The position numbers and the translations under genes are program-made. This document shows positions 37,329-45,105 of a stretch of 64,000 nt of DNA, one piece after another. Location: positions 1-64,000 of the forward strand of contig SDZD01000032.1 in assembly GCA_004172935.1 (NCBI GenBank). The letters run 5' to 3'. This DNA comes from a bacterium. GTDB taxonomy: Bacteria > Armatimonadota > Abditibacteriia > Abditibacteriales > Abditibacteriaceae. Position 1 is the stretch's first letter, and every line of letters begins with the position of its first letter. The notes under the pieces are model-generated. The model made no database searches. It was not told the DNA's origin and saw only the letters and a program-made list of their open reading frames with translations.

Positions 37329-38249
37329 ATGAATTGGCAAGGTGTTATTCCGGCAATTACGACCCCATTTCTCCCGAATATGGAAGTCGATCACGAATTT
37401 TTGGCCCGCCACGCGCGTTGGTTGATTGATAATGGTTGCAAAGGTATTGTGGCTCTCGGTTCGCTTGGTGAAGGTGCAACCTTACGCTACAACGAGAAAA
37501 TAGAGATTCTACAGACGCTGGTTGAAGCCGTAGGCGATTTGCCCGTTGTGGCCGGAATCTCGGCATTGAGCACCAGCGAGGCCGTTGAATTGGCGCAAGA
37601 TGCCGAGCGCGTCGGTTGCCAGGGCTTGATGGTTTTGCCGCCTTACGTGTACTCGACCGATTGGCGTGAAATGAAGGCACATATAGCGGCCATTTTGGGC
37701 GCCACCGAACTGAGCTGCATGTTGTACAACAACCCCATCGCGTATCGTACCGACTTTTTGGTCGATCATATCGACGAGTTGTTGAGCGAATTTGCCAACT
37801 TACACGCGGTTAAAGAGTCGAGCGCCGATGTGCGGCGCATCATGGCGATTCGCGCCATTTGTGGCGACCGCATTCATATTTCGGTCGGCGTCGATGATGT
37901 GTTGGTCGAGAGCGTGTATGCGGGCGCTCAGGGCTGGATCGCCGGAACTGTAAGCGCATTGCCGCGCGAGTCGGTTCAGCTATTTGATCTTGCAATGGCG
38001 GGACAGCAGAAAGAAGCGTTTGAACTATACAGCTGGTTCTTGCCGCTTCTGCGTCTTGACGTGGTGCCCAAGTTCGTTCAACTCATCAAATTGGCTCAAC
38101 AGGAAGCCGGAGTTGGAAGCGAAACGGTGCGTCCGCCACGCCTGACGTTGGTCGGCCCTGAGCGCGAGGAGGCCTTGGCTATCATCCACAAAGGCTTGAA
38201 GAACCGCCCCGCTATCGCCGAGGCCAGCACACCGTTTCCCAAGGCTTAA
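37329..38249 (+). CDS. DapA/NanA-family aldolase, probable 1-pyrroline-4-hydroxy-2-carboxylate deaminase
   Basis: The 306-residue TIM barrel has the Schiff-base lysine Lys162 (HAVKESSADVRR) and Tyr133 (MLYNNPIAY), as in dihydrodipicolinate synthase. The pyruvate-binding loop reads GSLGEG instead of GTTGE, which argues against lysine synthesis. WQGVIPAITTPF and MVLPPYVYSTDWREMKAH match, from memory, proteins found next to hydroxyproline epimerases, where the enzyme converts pyrroline-4-hydroxy-2-carboxylate to ketoglutarate semialdehyde. An AAGGA box precedes the ATG. It is divergent from GntR no. 2 with a tandem operator between, and a peptidase gene follows 131 bp downstream. Family sure, substrate inferred. 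Confidence 0.85.
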   Translation: MNWQGVIPAITTPFLPNMEVDHEFLARHARWLIDNGCKGIVALGSLGEGATLRYNEKIEILQTLVEAVGDLPVVAGISALSTSEAVELAQDAERVGCQGLMVLPPYVYSTDWREMKAHIAAILGATELSCMLYNNPIAYRTDFLVDHIDELLSEFANLHAVKESSADVRRIMAIRAICGDRIHISVGVDDVLVESVYAGAQGWIAGTVSALPRESVQLFDLAMAGQQKEAFELYSWFLPLLRLDVVPKFVQLIKLAQQEAGVGSETVRPPRLTLVGPEREEALAIIHKGLKNRPAIAEASTPFPKA

Positions 38250-38302
38250 TCGAGCGATAGATCAGGCCAAGATTCAGGCACTCTAAAGCGCCTGTTAATA
38301 GC

Positions 38303-38334
38303 GAAACCACTGTCCAATTTTGGACGGTGGTTTC
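38303..38334 (+). terminator. Hairpin between the DapA-family gene and the Xaa-Pro peptidase
   Basis: A 14-bp stem (GAAACCACTGTCCA with its complement, one U-G pair) and a 4-base loop. There is no clear T run after it, so termination may be partial or the hairpin may protect the mRNA. Confidence 0.5.
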
Positions 38335-38380
38335 CGTCGTTCAAGAGTAGATATTCTCCCCAGGTTTGTTTTCATCAATC

Positions 38381-39673
38381 ATGCGTTACGTTCAACTTCC
38401 TGCAACTTTTTTCACCACCAATCGCGAACGTTTGGTAGCTATGATTCCCGAAAAATCGTTGGTAGTTCTCAATGCCAACGACATCATGCCCACCAATGCT
38501 GACGGCTCGATGGGCTTCATGCAGAACAGCGATCTGTATTATTTGTCGGGCGTCGATCAAGAAGACACCATTCTGCTGTTGTTTCCTGGGGCCAGCGATC
38601 CGAAGCGGCGCGAGGTGCTGTTTGTTCGCGAGACGAACGAGTATCTGGCGACGTGGGAAGGGGCCAAACTTTCCAAGGAAGAAGGACGCGCGGTTTCGGG
38701 CATTGAAACAGTGCTATGGCTGAGCGATTTCGACAGGGTGTTTCGCGACTTGATGTTCGAGGCGGAGACGTTGTACTTGAACAGCAACGAACATGTGCGC
38801 GCGGGCAATCCGGTTCAAACTCGCGATTCGCGCTTTATTGAAACCGTTCGCAACCAATATCCGCTGCACCGTCTTGCGCGCATCGCTCCGATGATTTACC
38901 GGATGCGGATGATAAAATCGCCCGAAGAGGTCGAGGCACTTCGCGAGGCGACGCGCTCAACGGAGGCTGGATTTCGGCGAGTGCTGCAATTCGTGAAACC
39001 TGGCGTTACCGAATACGATGTCGAAGCGGAATTATCGCATGAGTACATTAAACGGCGGTCGCGTGGCTTTAGCTATCCGCCCATCATCGCGTCAGGGTTG
39101 AATGCCTGTGTGCTGCACTATTTGGAAAACAACGCGACCTGCGAGGACGGTGAAATGCTACTGATGGATGTCGCCGCCGAATATGCCTATTACCATTCGG
39201 ATATGACGCGCACGATTCCAGTAAATGGCAAGTTCACGCCACGCCAACGCCAGGTTTACGAGGCAGTATTGCGGGTACTGCGCGCTTGCTCGAAGATGCT
39301 ACGGCCCGGTGTGATCCCATCGGAGTATCAGGAAGAGGTGAACAAGATTATGGAGGCAGAGATTATCGGGTTAGGACTGATTGATCCCGAAGAAGTCGCA
39401 AAACAAGACCCCGATAAACCGCTGTACAAGAAGTATTTCATGCACGGCGTTTCTCACCAGATCGGTTTGGATGTTCACGATGTTTACGACCCGACTCTGC
39501 CATATGCCGAGGGTATGGTGCTTACTGTCGAGCCGGGGATTTATATTCGCGAGGAAAAACTGGCGGTGCGGTTGGAAAACCTCATTCTTATCGGGCGCGA
39601 TGACAACGAAGATTTGATGGAAGGTGTCCCTCTAGAAGCCGACGAGATTGAAGCCTTGATGCAGCAACAATGA
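38381..39673 (+). CDS. pepP: Xaa-Pro aminopeptidase (M24B)
   Basis: The protein has 430 residues from the ATG at 38381; the frame is open from a TTG 15 bp earlier. The N-terminal domain (VVLNANDIMPTNADGSMGF, SDLYYLSGVDQEDTILL) and the C-terminal pita-bread fold are as in PepP. Metal ligands are visible: two Asp in LLMDVAAEYAYYHSDMTRT, His in FMHGVSHQIGLDVHDV, Glu in TVEPGIYI and Glu in VRLENLILI. The enzyme removes an N-terminal residue before proline, and probably before hydroxyproline in some cases, in the cytosol. Its place after the DapA-family gene suits use of proline-rich peptides, though PepP is also a common housekeeping enzyme. Confidence 0.93.
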   Translation: MRYVQLPATFFTTNRERLVAMIPEKSLVVLNANDIMPTNADGSMGFMQNSDLYYLSGVDQEDTILLLFPGASDPKRREVLFVRETNEYLATWEGAKLSKEEGRAVSGIETVLWLSDFDRVFRDLMFEAETLYLNSNEHVRAGNPVQTRDSRFIETVRNQYPLHRLARIAPMIYRMRMIKSPEEVEALREATRSTEAGFRRVLQFVKPGVTEYDVEAELSHEYIKRRSRGFSYPPIIASGLNACVLHYLENNATCEDGEMLLMDVAAEYAYYHSDMTRTIPVNGKFTPRQRQVYEAVLRVLRACSKMLRPGVIPSEYQEEVNKIMEAEIIGLGLIDPEEVAKQDPDKPLYKKYFMHGVSHQIGLDVHDVYDPTLPYAEGMVLTVEPGIYIREEKLAVRLENLILIGRDDNEDLMEGVPLEADEIEALMQQQ

Positions 39674-39753
39674 TGAACGAGAAAGGCGAGTCTATCGGCG
39701 GCAGGGCGATTGAGATTTAACAGCCGAATCTGTTAGTACAGGAGAACTGTTTG

Positions 39754-39776
39754 AGGGCGAACACAAGGTTCGCCCT
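39754..39776. terminator. Hairpin in the convergent gap after pepP
   Basis: Arms AGGGCGAAC/GTTCGCCCT (9 bp) with a 5-base loop lie between the convergent stops of the Xaa-Pro peptidase and the aminotransferase. T residues are few on either side, so strength is uncertain. Confidence 0.5.
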
Positions 39777-39802
39777 TACAGGGGGTTATAGGCACTGTGC
39801 GC

Positions 39803-41167
39803 CTATTCTTGGGCGACGATGGGTGTGGTTAGGGATTCGCTTCTCAGGGTAGTGAAGGTTTGGTGGAGCAATTGGAGGAACTGCTTGATGTCGGCACTTG
39901 AGACTGACAGGCAGGGACGGGTGCGGATAGAAATGGCCCCCGCACCGAGCAGCAGCAATCCGTATTCCTCGCGCGCGATTTCTATGAGTCGGGACTTGAG
40001 TTGCGGGGAGCGTAGTGAAAAGCCCTGATAGAGTCCCATGCCACGCACATTGAAAGAGAGATCAGCGAAGTCGTGAACGATGCTCTGTAAGCCTTGCTGC
40101 AATTGCTCGCCTTTGGCGTTGGCGGCTTCGATGAGTCCTTCGTCCTCGACAATTTTTACTTCCTGAACAACGCGCACCATATCGGCGAGCGTACCGCCCC
40201 ATGTCGAGTCCAGAATGCCGATGTCTTCGAGCGGTTCGCGCATGTAGAGCACGCCGCAGCCGAACTTTTTCCCCACAGCGACAGCCATAGGGGGTTCGAC
40301 TAAATTCCAGTGGTCGATGGCGAAGGTACGTCCGGTGGGGCCGAGACTGGTCTGGACTTCATCGAAAGCCAAATACACATCAAATTCGCGAGCCAGTTGC
40401 GACAGCCCCTCGAAGAAAAGAGGGGAGGCGACTCGCTGACCGCCAGCTCCTTGCAACGGTTCTACGAGGATTGCCACCACCTCGTCGGCCATTTGTTGTA
40501 GAACCAAGCGAGCGTAGCGCAAAGCTTCATCGAGTCGGTTTTGATTCCATTCTTCGCTTTCGGCAGTGTTGATGGCGGGGAATGGCAATTTGATGTTGCC
40601 GTCGCGGGTAAGGCCGTGGAAGTCGCGGGTTACCAAGGGATCGCGGGTTTGAGTGACGCCGAGGGTGTAAACGTTGCGGCCATGAAACGCCTGATCGAAG
40701 TAAAGGAAGCGTCGACCACTGACGCTCTGGTTGCGGGCGCGCTTTTTGGCGTTGAATTTCGCGACCAGGTACTTCATCATGTTCTCGACAGCCTCGGCGC
40801 CTGAATTGATGGCATAAACCTCGACAGGATAATCGCGCATGGAAACAGGGGCCAAGCGATGGAGCAAACGGTAGTAATCGAGGCACTCTTGGGTGAGAAA
40901 GTCGGGGTTGGCAACCTTGTTATTAGCGGCGCGCACGAGGCGGCGCACATAGTCCTCCTCGTATAAACGGGGGTGATTATGCCCAATGAGTTTGGAGCCA
41001 TAGTAACCGGCCCAATCGAACAGACGGTCTCCATCGACAGTACCCAGATACATCCCCTCGCACATTTCTAAATCGACGGCGAATGGCATTGGGGTGGCAA
41101 TGACATAGCGCCCCAATTCTTCCAGCATGGCGCGCGAACGCTGTCCTTTTACGTCAGATGTTTCCAT
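39803..41167 (-). CDS. Class III PLP-dependent aminotransferase, lysine 6-aminotransferase-like
   Basis: The 454-residue protein is a fold type I, class III aminotransferase. INSGAEAVENMMKYLVAKF binds the PLP phosphate, FHGRNVYTLGVT follows, AFDEVQTSLGPTG holds the Asp contacting the ring, and AVAVGKKFGCGV carries the PLP lysine (Lys300 or 301). The two-part pattern and the ILVEPLQGAGGQ stretch recall L-lysine epsilon-aminotransferase (Lat), but ornithine- or aminobutyrate-type activity cannot be excluded. It is transcribed toward pepP and ends 130 bp from its stop. A link to the amino-acid side of the locus is possible, but no operator lies before it. Confidence 0.85.
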   Translation of the reverse strand: METSDVKGQRSRAMLEELGRYVIATPMPFAVDLEMCEGMYLGTVDGDRLFDWAGYYGSKLIGHNHPRLYEEDYVRRLVRAANNKVANPDFLTQECLDYYRLLHRLAPVSMRDYPVEVYAINSGAEAVENMMKYLVAKFNAKKRARNQSVSGRRFLYFDQAFHGRNVYTLGVTQTRDPLVTRDFHGLTRDGNIKLPFPAINTAESEEWNQNRLDEALRYARLVLQQMADEVVAILVEPLQGAGGQRVASPLFFEGLSQLAREFDVYLAFDEVQTSLGPTGRTFAIDHWNLVEPPMAVAVGKKFGCGVLYMREPLEDIGILDSTWGGTLADMVRVVQEVKIVEDEGLIEAANAKGEQLQQGLQSIVHDFADLSFNVRGMGLYQGFSLRSPQLKSRLIEIAREEYGLLLLGAGAISIRTRPCLSVSSADIKQFLQLLHQTFTTLRSESLTTPIVAQE

Positions 41168-41259
41168 GATTTGAAATTAACCCTGTGGGAATTTTCCCTG
41201 ACCTCGTTAAGTTTGATGGATGAGACAACGAGGAACATTTGCGAGAAGCAGTCACGAAA

Positions 41260-41287
41260 AAAGGGCAGCGATATATCGCCGCCCTTT
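41260..41287 (-). terminator. Terminator after pseudopilin no. 3
   Basis: An imperfect 28-bp palindrome (AAAGGGC, then GCGATATATCGC, then GCCCTTT, one U-G pair on the minus strand) followed by TTTTTT on the minus strand. It lies 22 bp after the stop of the pseudopilin. Confidence 0.8.
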
Positions 41288-41308
41288 CGGAAGTGAATGT
41301 TGGTTGGC

Positions 41309-42130
41309 TTAGCTGGCGAATGTTTGCCATGCTGCCAACGCTCCCTGTAGAGGGGCAGGCATGGCGGTACTGGTGGTGCCGTTGGCAGCCACACTGTTTG
41401 GCTCTTCGACGTTCCACATGTTGGTGCCCGTCACGGTTGCCAATGGCTTAAGGGCTTTGACGTGACCATCGCAGAAGAGGAAAGTGGTGGTGCCGAGGTG
41501 GCCTTTGAAGGCGAAGGGAACGGTGAAGCCGGGGCTGGTGATGTTGGCGAAGGTGGAGTCAACTTCGTGGCTGAAACCAAAGGGCTGATCCCACGAGATT
41601 TCCATGAGTTGAATGGTTTGCGCGGTATCGGCGATCTGGGCGACTCGGACGGGGTTGGTGCCAATGATGCTCATTGGGGTTGTGCCGCCAATGTTGGTGT
41701 AGGTGTTGTTATCCGAAGCGTTAGCCGCGTAGCTACGACGTATGGCCTGACCATTGATAGCCTCGTAGTTACCAGCAAGTGGAAGCGTTCCTGCCGTGTT
41801 GGAGGGGCAAACATAAAGCTGGGCGCTTTTGGTGTACGGGAAAATCGTGAACTGCCATGACCTTCTGCCTGTGGGCATGTCGATGCAAGCTCCTGGCATG
41901 GTTTCGTCGTAGTCCTGAACGTACTGCATCATACCGAGGCCGATTTGCTTCATGTTGCTCATACAGGAAGCGCGGCGGGCGTTTTCGCGGGCACGGGCAA
42001 AGACAGGGAACAGAATAGCGGCCAGAATCGCGATAATTGCGATGACGACCAAAAGTTCAATGAGAGTGAAGGCTAATTTCTTAGAGAAACAGCCGCGATT
42101 CTTGGAAGCGAGATAAAGAGTGTTGGACAT
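41309..42130 (-). CDS. Type II pseudopilin-like protein, H-X9-DG (no. 3), under a GntR-type operator
   Basis: The protein has 273 residues from the ATG at 42128-42130 ([13 protein letters not shown]); a TTG at 42175 would add 15 residues. KKLA precedes [20 protein letters not shown] with Glu at +5, then [16 protein letters not shown]. The C-terminus has [18 protein letters not shown], the H-X9-DG motif. A perfect TGGTATACCA lies 67 bp before the ATG. It is therefore probably controlled together with the GH127 and hydroxyproline genes, which suggests an envelope role in using the same substrate. The 355-bp gap before it also has a weak second site and a 12-bp hairpin. Confidence 0.9.
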   Translation of the reverse strand: MSNTLYLASKNRGCFSKKLAFTLIELLVVIAIIAILAAILFPVFARARENARRASCMSNMKQIGLGMMQYVQDYDETMPGACIDMPTGRRSWQFTIFPYTKSAQLYVCPSNTAGTLPLAGNYEAINGQAIRRSYAANASDNNTYTNIGGTTPMSIIGTNPVRVAQIADTAQTIQLMEISWDQPFGFSHEVDSTFANITSPGFTVPFAFKGHLGTTTFLFCDGHVKALKPLATVTGTNMWNVEEPNSVAANGTTSTAMPAPLQGALAAWQTFAS

Positions 42131-42196
42131 GAGTGTGCTTTTGCATGGGTCGCCAATTGCTGGCCCAATTATCAATCAACTCTTCAACCCCAAAAG

Positions 42197-42206
42197 TGGT
42201 ATACCA
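42197..42206. promoter_or_regulatory. GntR-type operator TGGTATACCA (site C)
   Basis: Perfect palindrome 67 bp upstream of the pseudopilin no. 3 ATG. A degenerate TAGTATACAG lies 45 bp further up, at 42242-42251. Confidence 0.7.
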
Positions 42207-42396
42207 GTAATTCAGCCATGCTAAGTTCCGTTGCTGTCACGTAGTATACAGGTACAACACCACGGCGTAAGATTTTATTTCACAGCTTTATTTGTTTATG
42301 CAGAGGCTATAAAGCGAATATTTAAAGCAGCTCTCACACATTTAACGCACAGGATTCTAACAAGTAACACTATGGACATATTAGCGCCATTAGATG

Positions 42397-42432
42397 AAGC
42401 CAAAGAAGTTTTATTTATATCTTCTTTGGCTT
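42397..42432. repeat. Intergenic hairpin between GH127 no. 4 and pseudopilin no. 3
   Basis: Perfect 12-bp arms AAGCCAAAGAAG/CTTCTTTGGCTT with a 12-base A/T-only loop. No long T run follows the stem. It may be a second terminator behind the GH127 gene. Confidence 0.6.
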
Positions 42433-42462
42433 AAATGGGTTATATGCGAGGCAACAATACAA

Positions 42463-42478
42463 ACCCTCTGAGGAGGGT
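42463..42478 (-). terminator. Terminator after GH127 no. 4
   Basis: Arms ACCCTC/GAGGGT with a 4-base loop are followed on the minus strand by TTTGTATTGTT. It begins 7 bp after the stop at 42486. Confidence 0.6.
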
Positions 42479-42485
42479 GTACTTT

Positions 42486-44807
42486 CTAGCGAGGTGAATC
42501 GGCGCGGATGGTCCGCAAACCAAAGGCTGCGGCGATCTCGTTTCCGTTGGTTGCCTGGAAGCGGACGGTGATTTTCGTCTTGTTCTCGACGGCTTCGGCT
42601 GGCAATGGATATTCGACATCATAAAAGTGGCTAGGTAAATGGCGCTCGACTCGTTGCTCGGCCACTTTGAGTCCATCAACCAGAATGTCGAAAGTGCGTG
42701 GGCGCCACTCTTCGCTGTTGTAGGTGACAACCAGCGCTGCAGGGTGAGTTGGATCGACGGGCAGGTCGAAGGAGAACCAATTGGTGCCACGGCGGCCGGG
42801 TCGGCCTAAAACGCGGGCGGGTTCGGTGGCTTCGCCCTGTTGGTTATAGTCGCGCTCTGGTTGCATTTCGCCGGGCTGGGCGAAAGCGACAGTAGCTGCT
42901 TCCAACTTACGCTGCTTTTCCTGAGCAGCCGCGATTTCGGTGGCTTTTTCCTGCCACTCCTGCGAAGAGTAGAGGTCCCAGTAGGCGGTATAGGTACGAT
43001 TATGGAGGCGGTAGAAGGGAACGAAATCGACTTGCTTCTCCTGCCCCAGTAACACAATATCGCGCCCTACTCCAACGCTGCGAAATTCATTCGGTTTGCC
43101 CTCAACAGCTTGAAGCCACTGTGCGGGCGAGGCACCGTCAGTAATAAAGACAGGGGTGACAGCCTCACGATCTTCCGGCCCCATATCGCCCGCCAGTACC
43201 AGCGGCCCCCACATGAGCGCGACGCGATTGGGATTATCGGGCACCGCTTCGGTGGATAGCGCTTTGGGCAGGATGAGTGAGATGGTATCGCCGCTTTCCC
43301 AGGTGCGTTCGAGTTCGACATAGGAGCCGGGGGCGGGAAGGTCTTCGAGGGGTTCACCGTTGATGGCAACCGAAAAGCCCTGCCCTGCCCATGAGGGGCG
43401 ACGAAGAGCAAGGGTGAGGTATTTAGGTTGTGGCAGGGTGACAGTGAGGGTTGCGCTTTCGGCTTCGGGGAAGGTGGTATCTAGAGTGAGATGAACGTCG
43501 TGAGCGGCCCAATACGCCGTGGAGGGGGTATAGAGGTTGACCCACAGGCGCTCATCCGACTCGAAGTAAATGCCATCTCCGTGCAAGGCATGGCTTTCCA
43601 TTCCGGTGCCGACACAACAGGTGAAGGAGTGGAACATGTCGTCATATTCGTGTTGGACTCCGCGCCCAATGGGCACCATGTAGCAGGTACGCCCGTCATG
43701 GGGGTCGATGGAACCGAGAACGTGGTTGAAAAGCGCCCGCTCCTGAAACTCAGCGTATTTGATGTCGGGGGCAAGCGAGAAGAGCGTGCGCGTCATCTTG
43801 AGCATGTTGTAGACGTTGCAGCTTTCACTGGTACGTCCATCGAGTCGGGCACTGAGTTGGCCGGAGGGGCCGAAATACTCGTCCTTACTGTTTCCCCCAG
43901 TCGCGAAAGAGTGGTTTTTCACTACCGTATCCCAAAAGAAGTGGGCAACAACGCCATCATTTTTATTTCCCGTGTAGATATAGCGCGCCAACGAACCAAT
44001 GGCTTTGGGTATTTGGGTATTGGCATGGAGTCCGCCGAGTTTGTCCTCCTCGGCTTCGAGTGGGGCTAGGACAGCGCGATGCTCAAAACGCCGCGACAGG
44101 TTCAACCAGCGCAAATCTCCGGTATCGGCATACAGATCGGCCAATATCTCGTCCATGCCGCCGAACTCGGTGTTGAGCATCTTCTGCATTTGGGCCTCAT
44201 CTAAATTAGAGAGGATGCTTTCGGCCCAGTGCGAGAATTTGATTTCGAGTTCCAATGCGGTCTGGTTACCTAATAAGCGGTAAGCATCACGCAGTCCGGC
44301 GTAGGTCTTATGCAGCGTGTACCACGGCGACCACAGGCCGTTCAGGTCGAAACCCGCCGAGCGAATGTCACCGCGCGCAACTTCGGCGAACTTTTCGCGC
44401 CCGTTTTCCAATGCACCCAGATAGCCGTCGCCGTTTTCGTCCTGCACCTCTTTCATCTCTTGAACGATGTAGTCGGCGCGTTCTTTGAAACGGGAGTCGC
44501 CAGTGGCCGCGTACATAAGGCAAATCGCCGATAGGTAGTGTCCCGCGATATGCCCGGTCAGGTTTTTGCCACCGCCATCCCAACCATCATAGCCAGCAGC
44601 TTTAGGCTCAAGTCCCGCCTGAATGCGGTAGTAGGCCATCATGCGGTCGGGTTCGAGTTTCAACATGTAGTTGATGTCCAAATCCTGCGCGTGTTTGAGT
44701 GGACCACCCGTCAAGCGAACGGCAGACAGAGGCAAAGGTTGGGCAATCGTCGGAACGACATGCTTTATGGGATTGACAGAAATGGAATCAACAAACGGAG
44801 TAACCAT
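42486..44807 (-). CDS. GH127 beta-L-arabinofuranosidase without signal peptide (no. 4)
   Basis: The 773-residue protein is very similar along its whole length to GH127 no. 1 (shared blocks include AVRLTGGPLKHAQDLD, GHIAGHYLSA and FDLNGLWSPWYTLHKTYAG). The zinc-thiolate site is intact: Glu328 and Cys330 in TSESCNVYNMLKM, Cys397-Cys398 in FTCCVGTGMESHAL. Unlike the other three GH127 proteins it starts MVTPFVDSISVNPIKH with no hydrophobic leader, and no in-frame start upstream offers one, so it is probably cytosolic. It may act on imported arabino-oligosaccharides or arabinosylated hydroxyproline peptides. A TGGTATACCA site lies 68 bp before the ATG. Confidence 0.93.
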   Translation of the reverse strand: MVTPFVDSISVNPIKHVVPTIAQPLPLSAVRLTGGPLKHAQDLDINYMLKLEPDRMMAYYRIQAGLEPKAAGYDGWDGGGKNLTGHIAGHYLSAICLMYAATGDSRFKERADYIVQEMKEVQDENGDGYLGALENGREKFAEVARGDIRSAGFDLNGLWSPWYTLHKTYAGLRDAYRLLGNQTALELEIKFSHWAESILSNLDEAQMQKMLNTEFGGMDEILADLYADTGDLRWLNLSRRFEHRAVLAPLEAEEDKLGGLHANTQIPKAIGSLARYIYTGNKNDGVVAHFFWDTVVKNHSFATGGNSKDEYFGPSGQLSARLDGRTSESCNVYNMLKMTRTLFSLAPDIKYAEFQERALFNHVLGSIDPHDGRTCYMVPIGRGVQHEYDDMFHSFTCCVGTGMESHALHGDGIYFESDERLWVNLYTPSTAYWAAHDVHLTLDTTFPEAESATLTVTLPQPKYLTLALRRPSWAGQGFSVAINGEPLEDLPAPGSYVELERTWESGDTISLILPKALSTEAVPDNPNRVALMWGPLVLAGDMGPEDREAVTPVFITDGASPAQWLQAVEGKPNEFRSVGVGRDIVLLGQEKQVDFVPFYRLHNRTYTAYWDLYSSQEWQEKATEIAAAQEKQRKLEAATVAFAQPGEMQPERDYNQQGEATEPARVLGRPGRRGTNWFSFDLPVDPTHPAALVVTYNSEEWRPRTFDILVDGLKVAEQRVERHLPSHFYDVEYPLPAEAVENKTKITVRFQATNGNEIAAAFGLRTIRADSPR

Positions 44808-44875
44808 AAAAATTGGTGTGGCTGGAAGATAAAACGCTGGAGAGCAAAATGACTTTACTTGCGTAGATTAATTTT

Positions 44876-44885
44876 TGGTATACCA
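44876..44885. promoter_or_regulatory. GntR-type operator TGGTATACCA (site D)
   Basis: Perfect palindrome in the 298-bp divergent gap between GH127 no. 4 and GH51 no. 4, 68 bp upstream of the GH127 start. Confidence 0.7.
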
Positions 44886-45068
44886 GAATTCATCAGTGTT
44901 GCGTAGGTACGTCGGGTGAGGTTTTAAACCTCTTTTGCGGCGACCAGAATAAGAGTTCTGTAGGTATTCTCGCACCAATAGAAAATGCCACAACTTCAAA
45001 ATTGCGACGCTGTCAAACCTTTTTACTGAAGCGCATAAGTTGTGCTTCATTTTTCCCGCACCCTTTAT

Positions 45069-45078
45069 TGGCATACCA
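45069..45078. promoter_or_regulatory. GntR-type operator TGGCATACCA (site E)
   Basis: One mismatch from the perfect palindrome, 27 bp upstream of the GH51 no. 4 ATG at 45106. Its position argues against the longer frame that starts at 45040. Confidence 0.6.
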
Positions 45079-45105
45079 GATTTTCGATTCCAAAATCCAT
45101 ATTCA

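Noticed and set aside
37329..38249. Assignment as dihydrodipicolinate synthase for lysine synthesis
   Set aside because: The loop reads GSLGEG rather than GTTGE, and the context is a GntR regulator, peptidase and distant hydroxyproline epimerase, not lysine genes.
42231..42434. 67-codon plus-strand frame in the gap before GH127 no. 4
   Set aside because: It overlaps the operator region and a hairpin and has no recognisable protein features.
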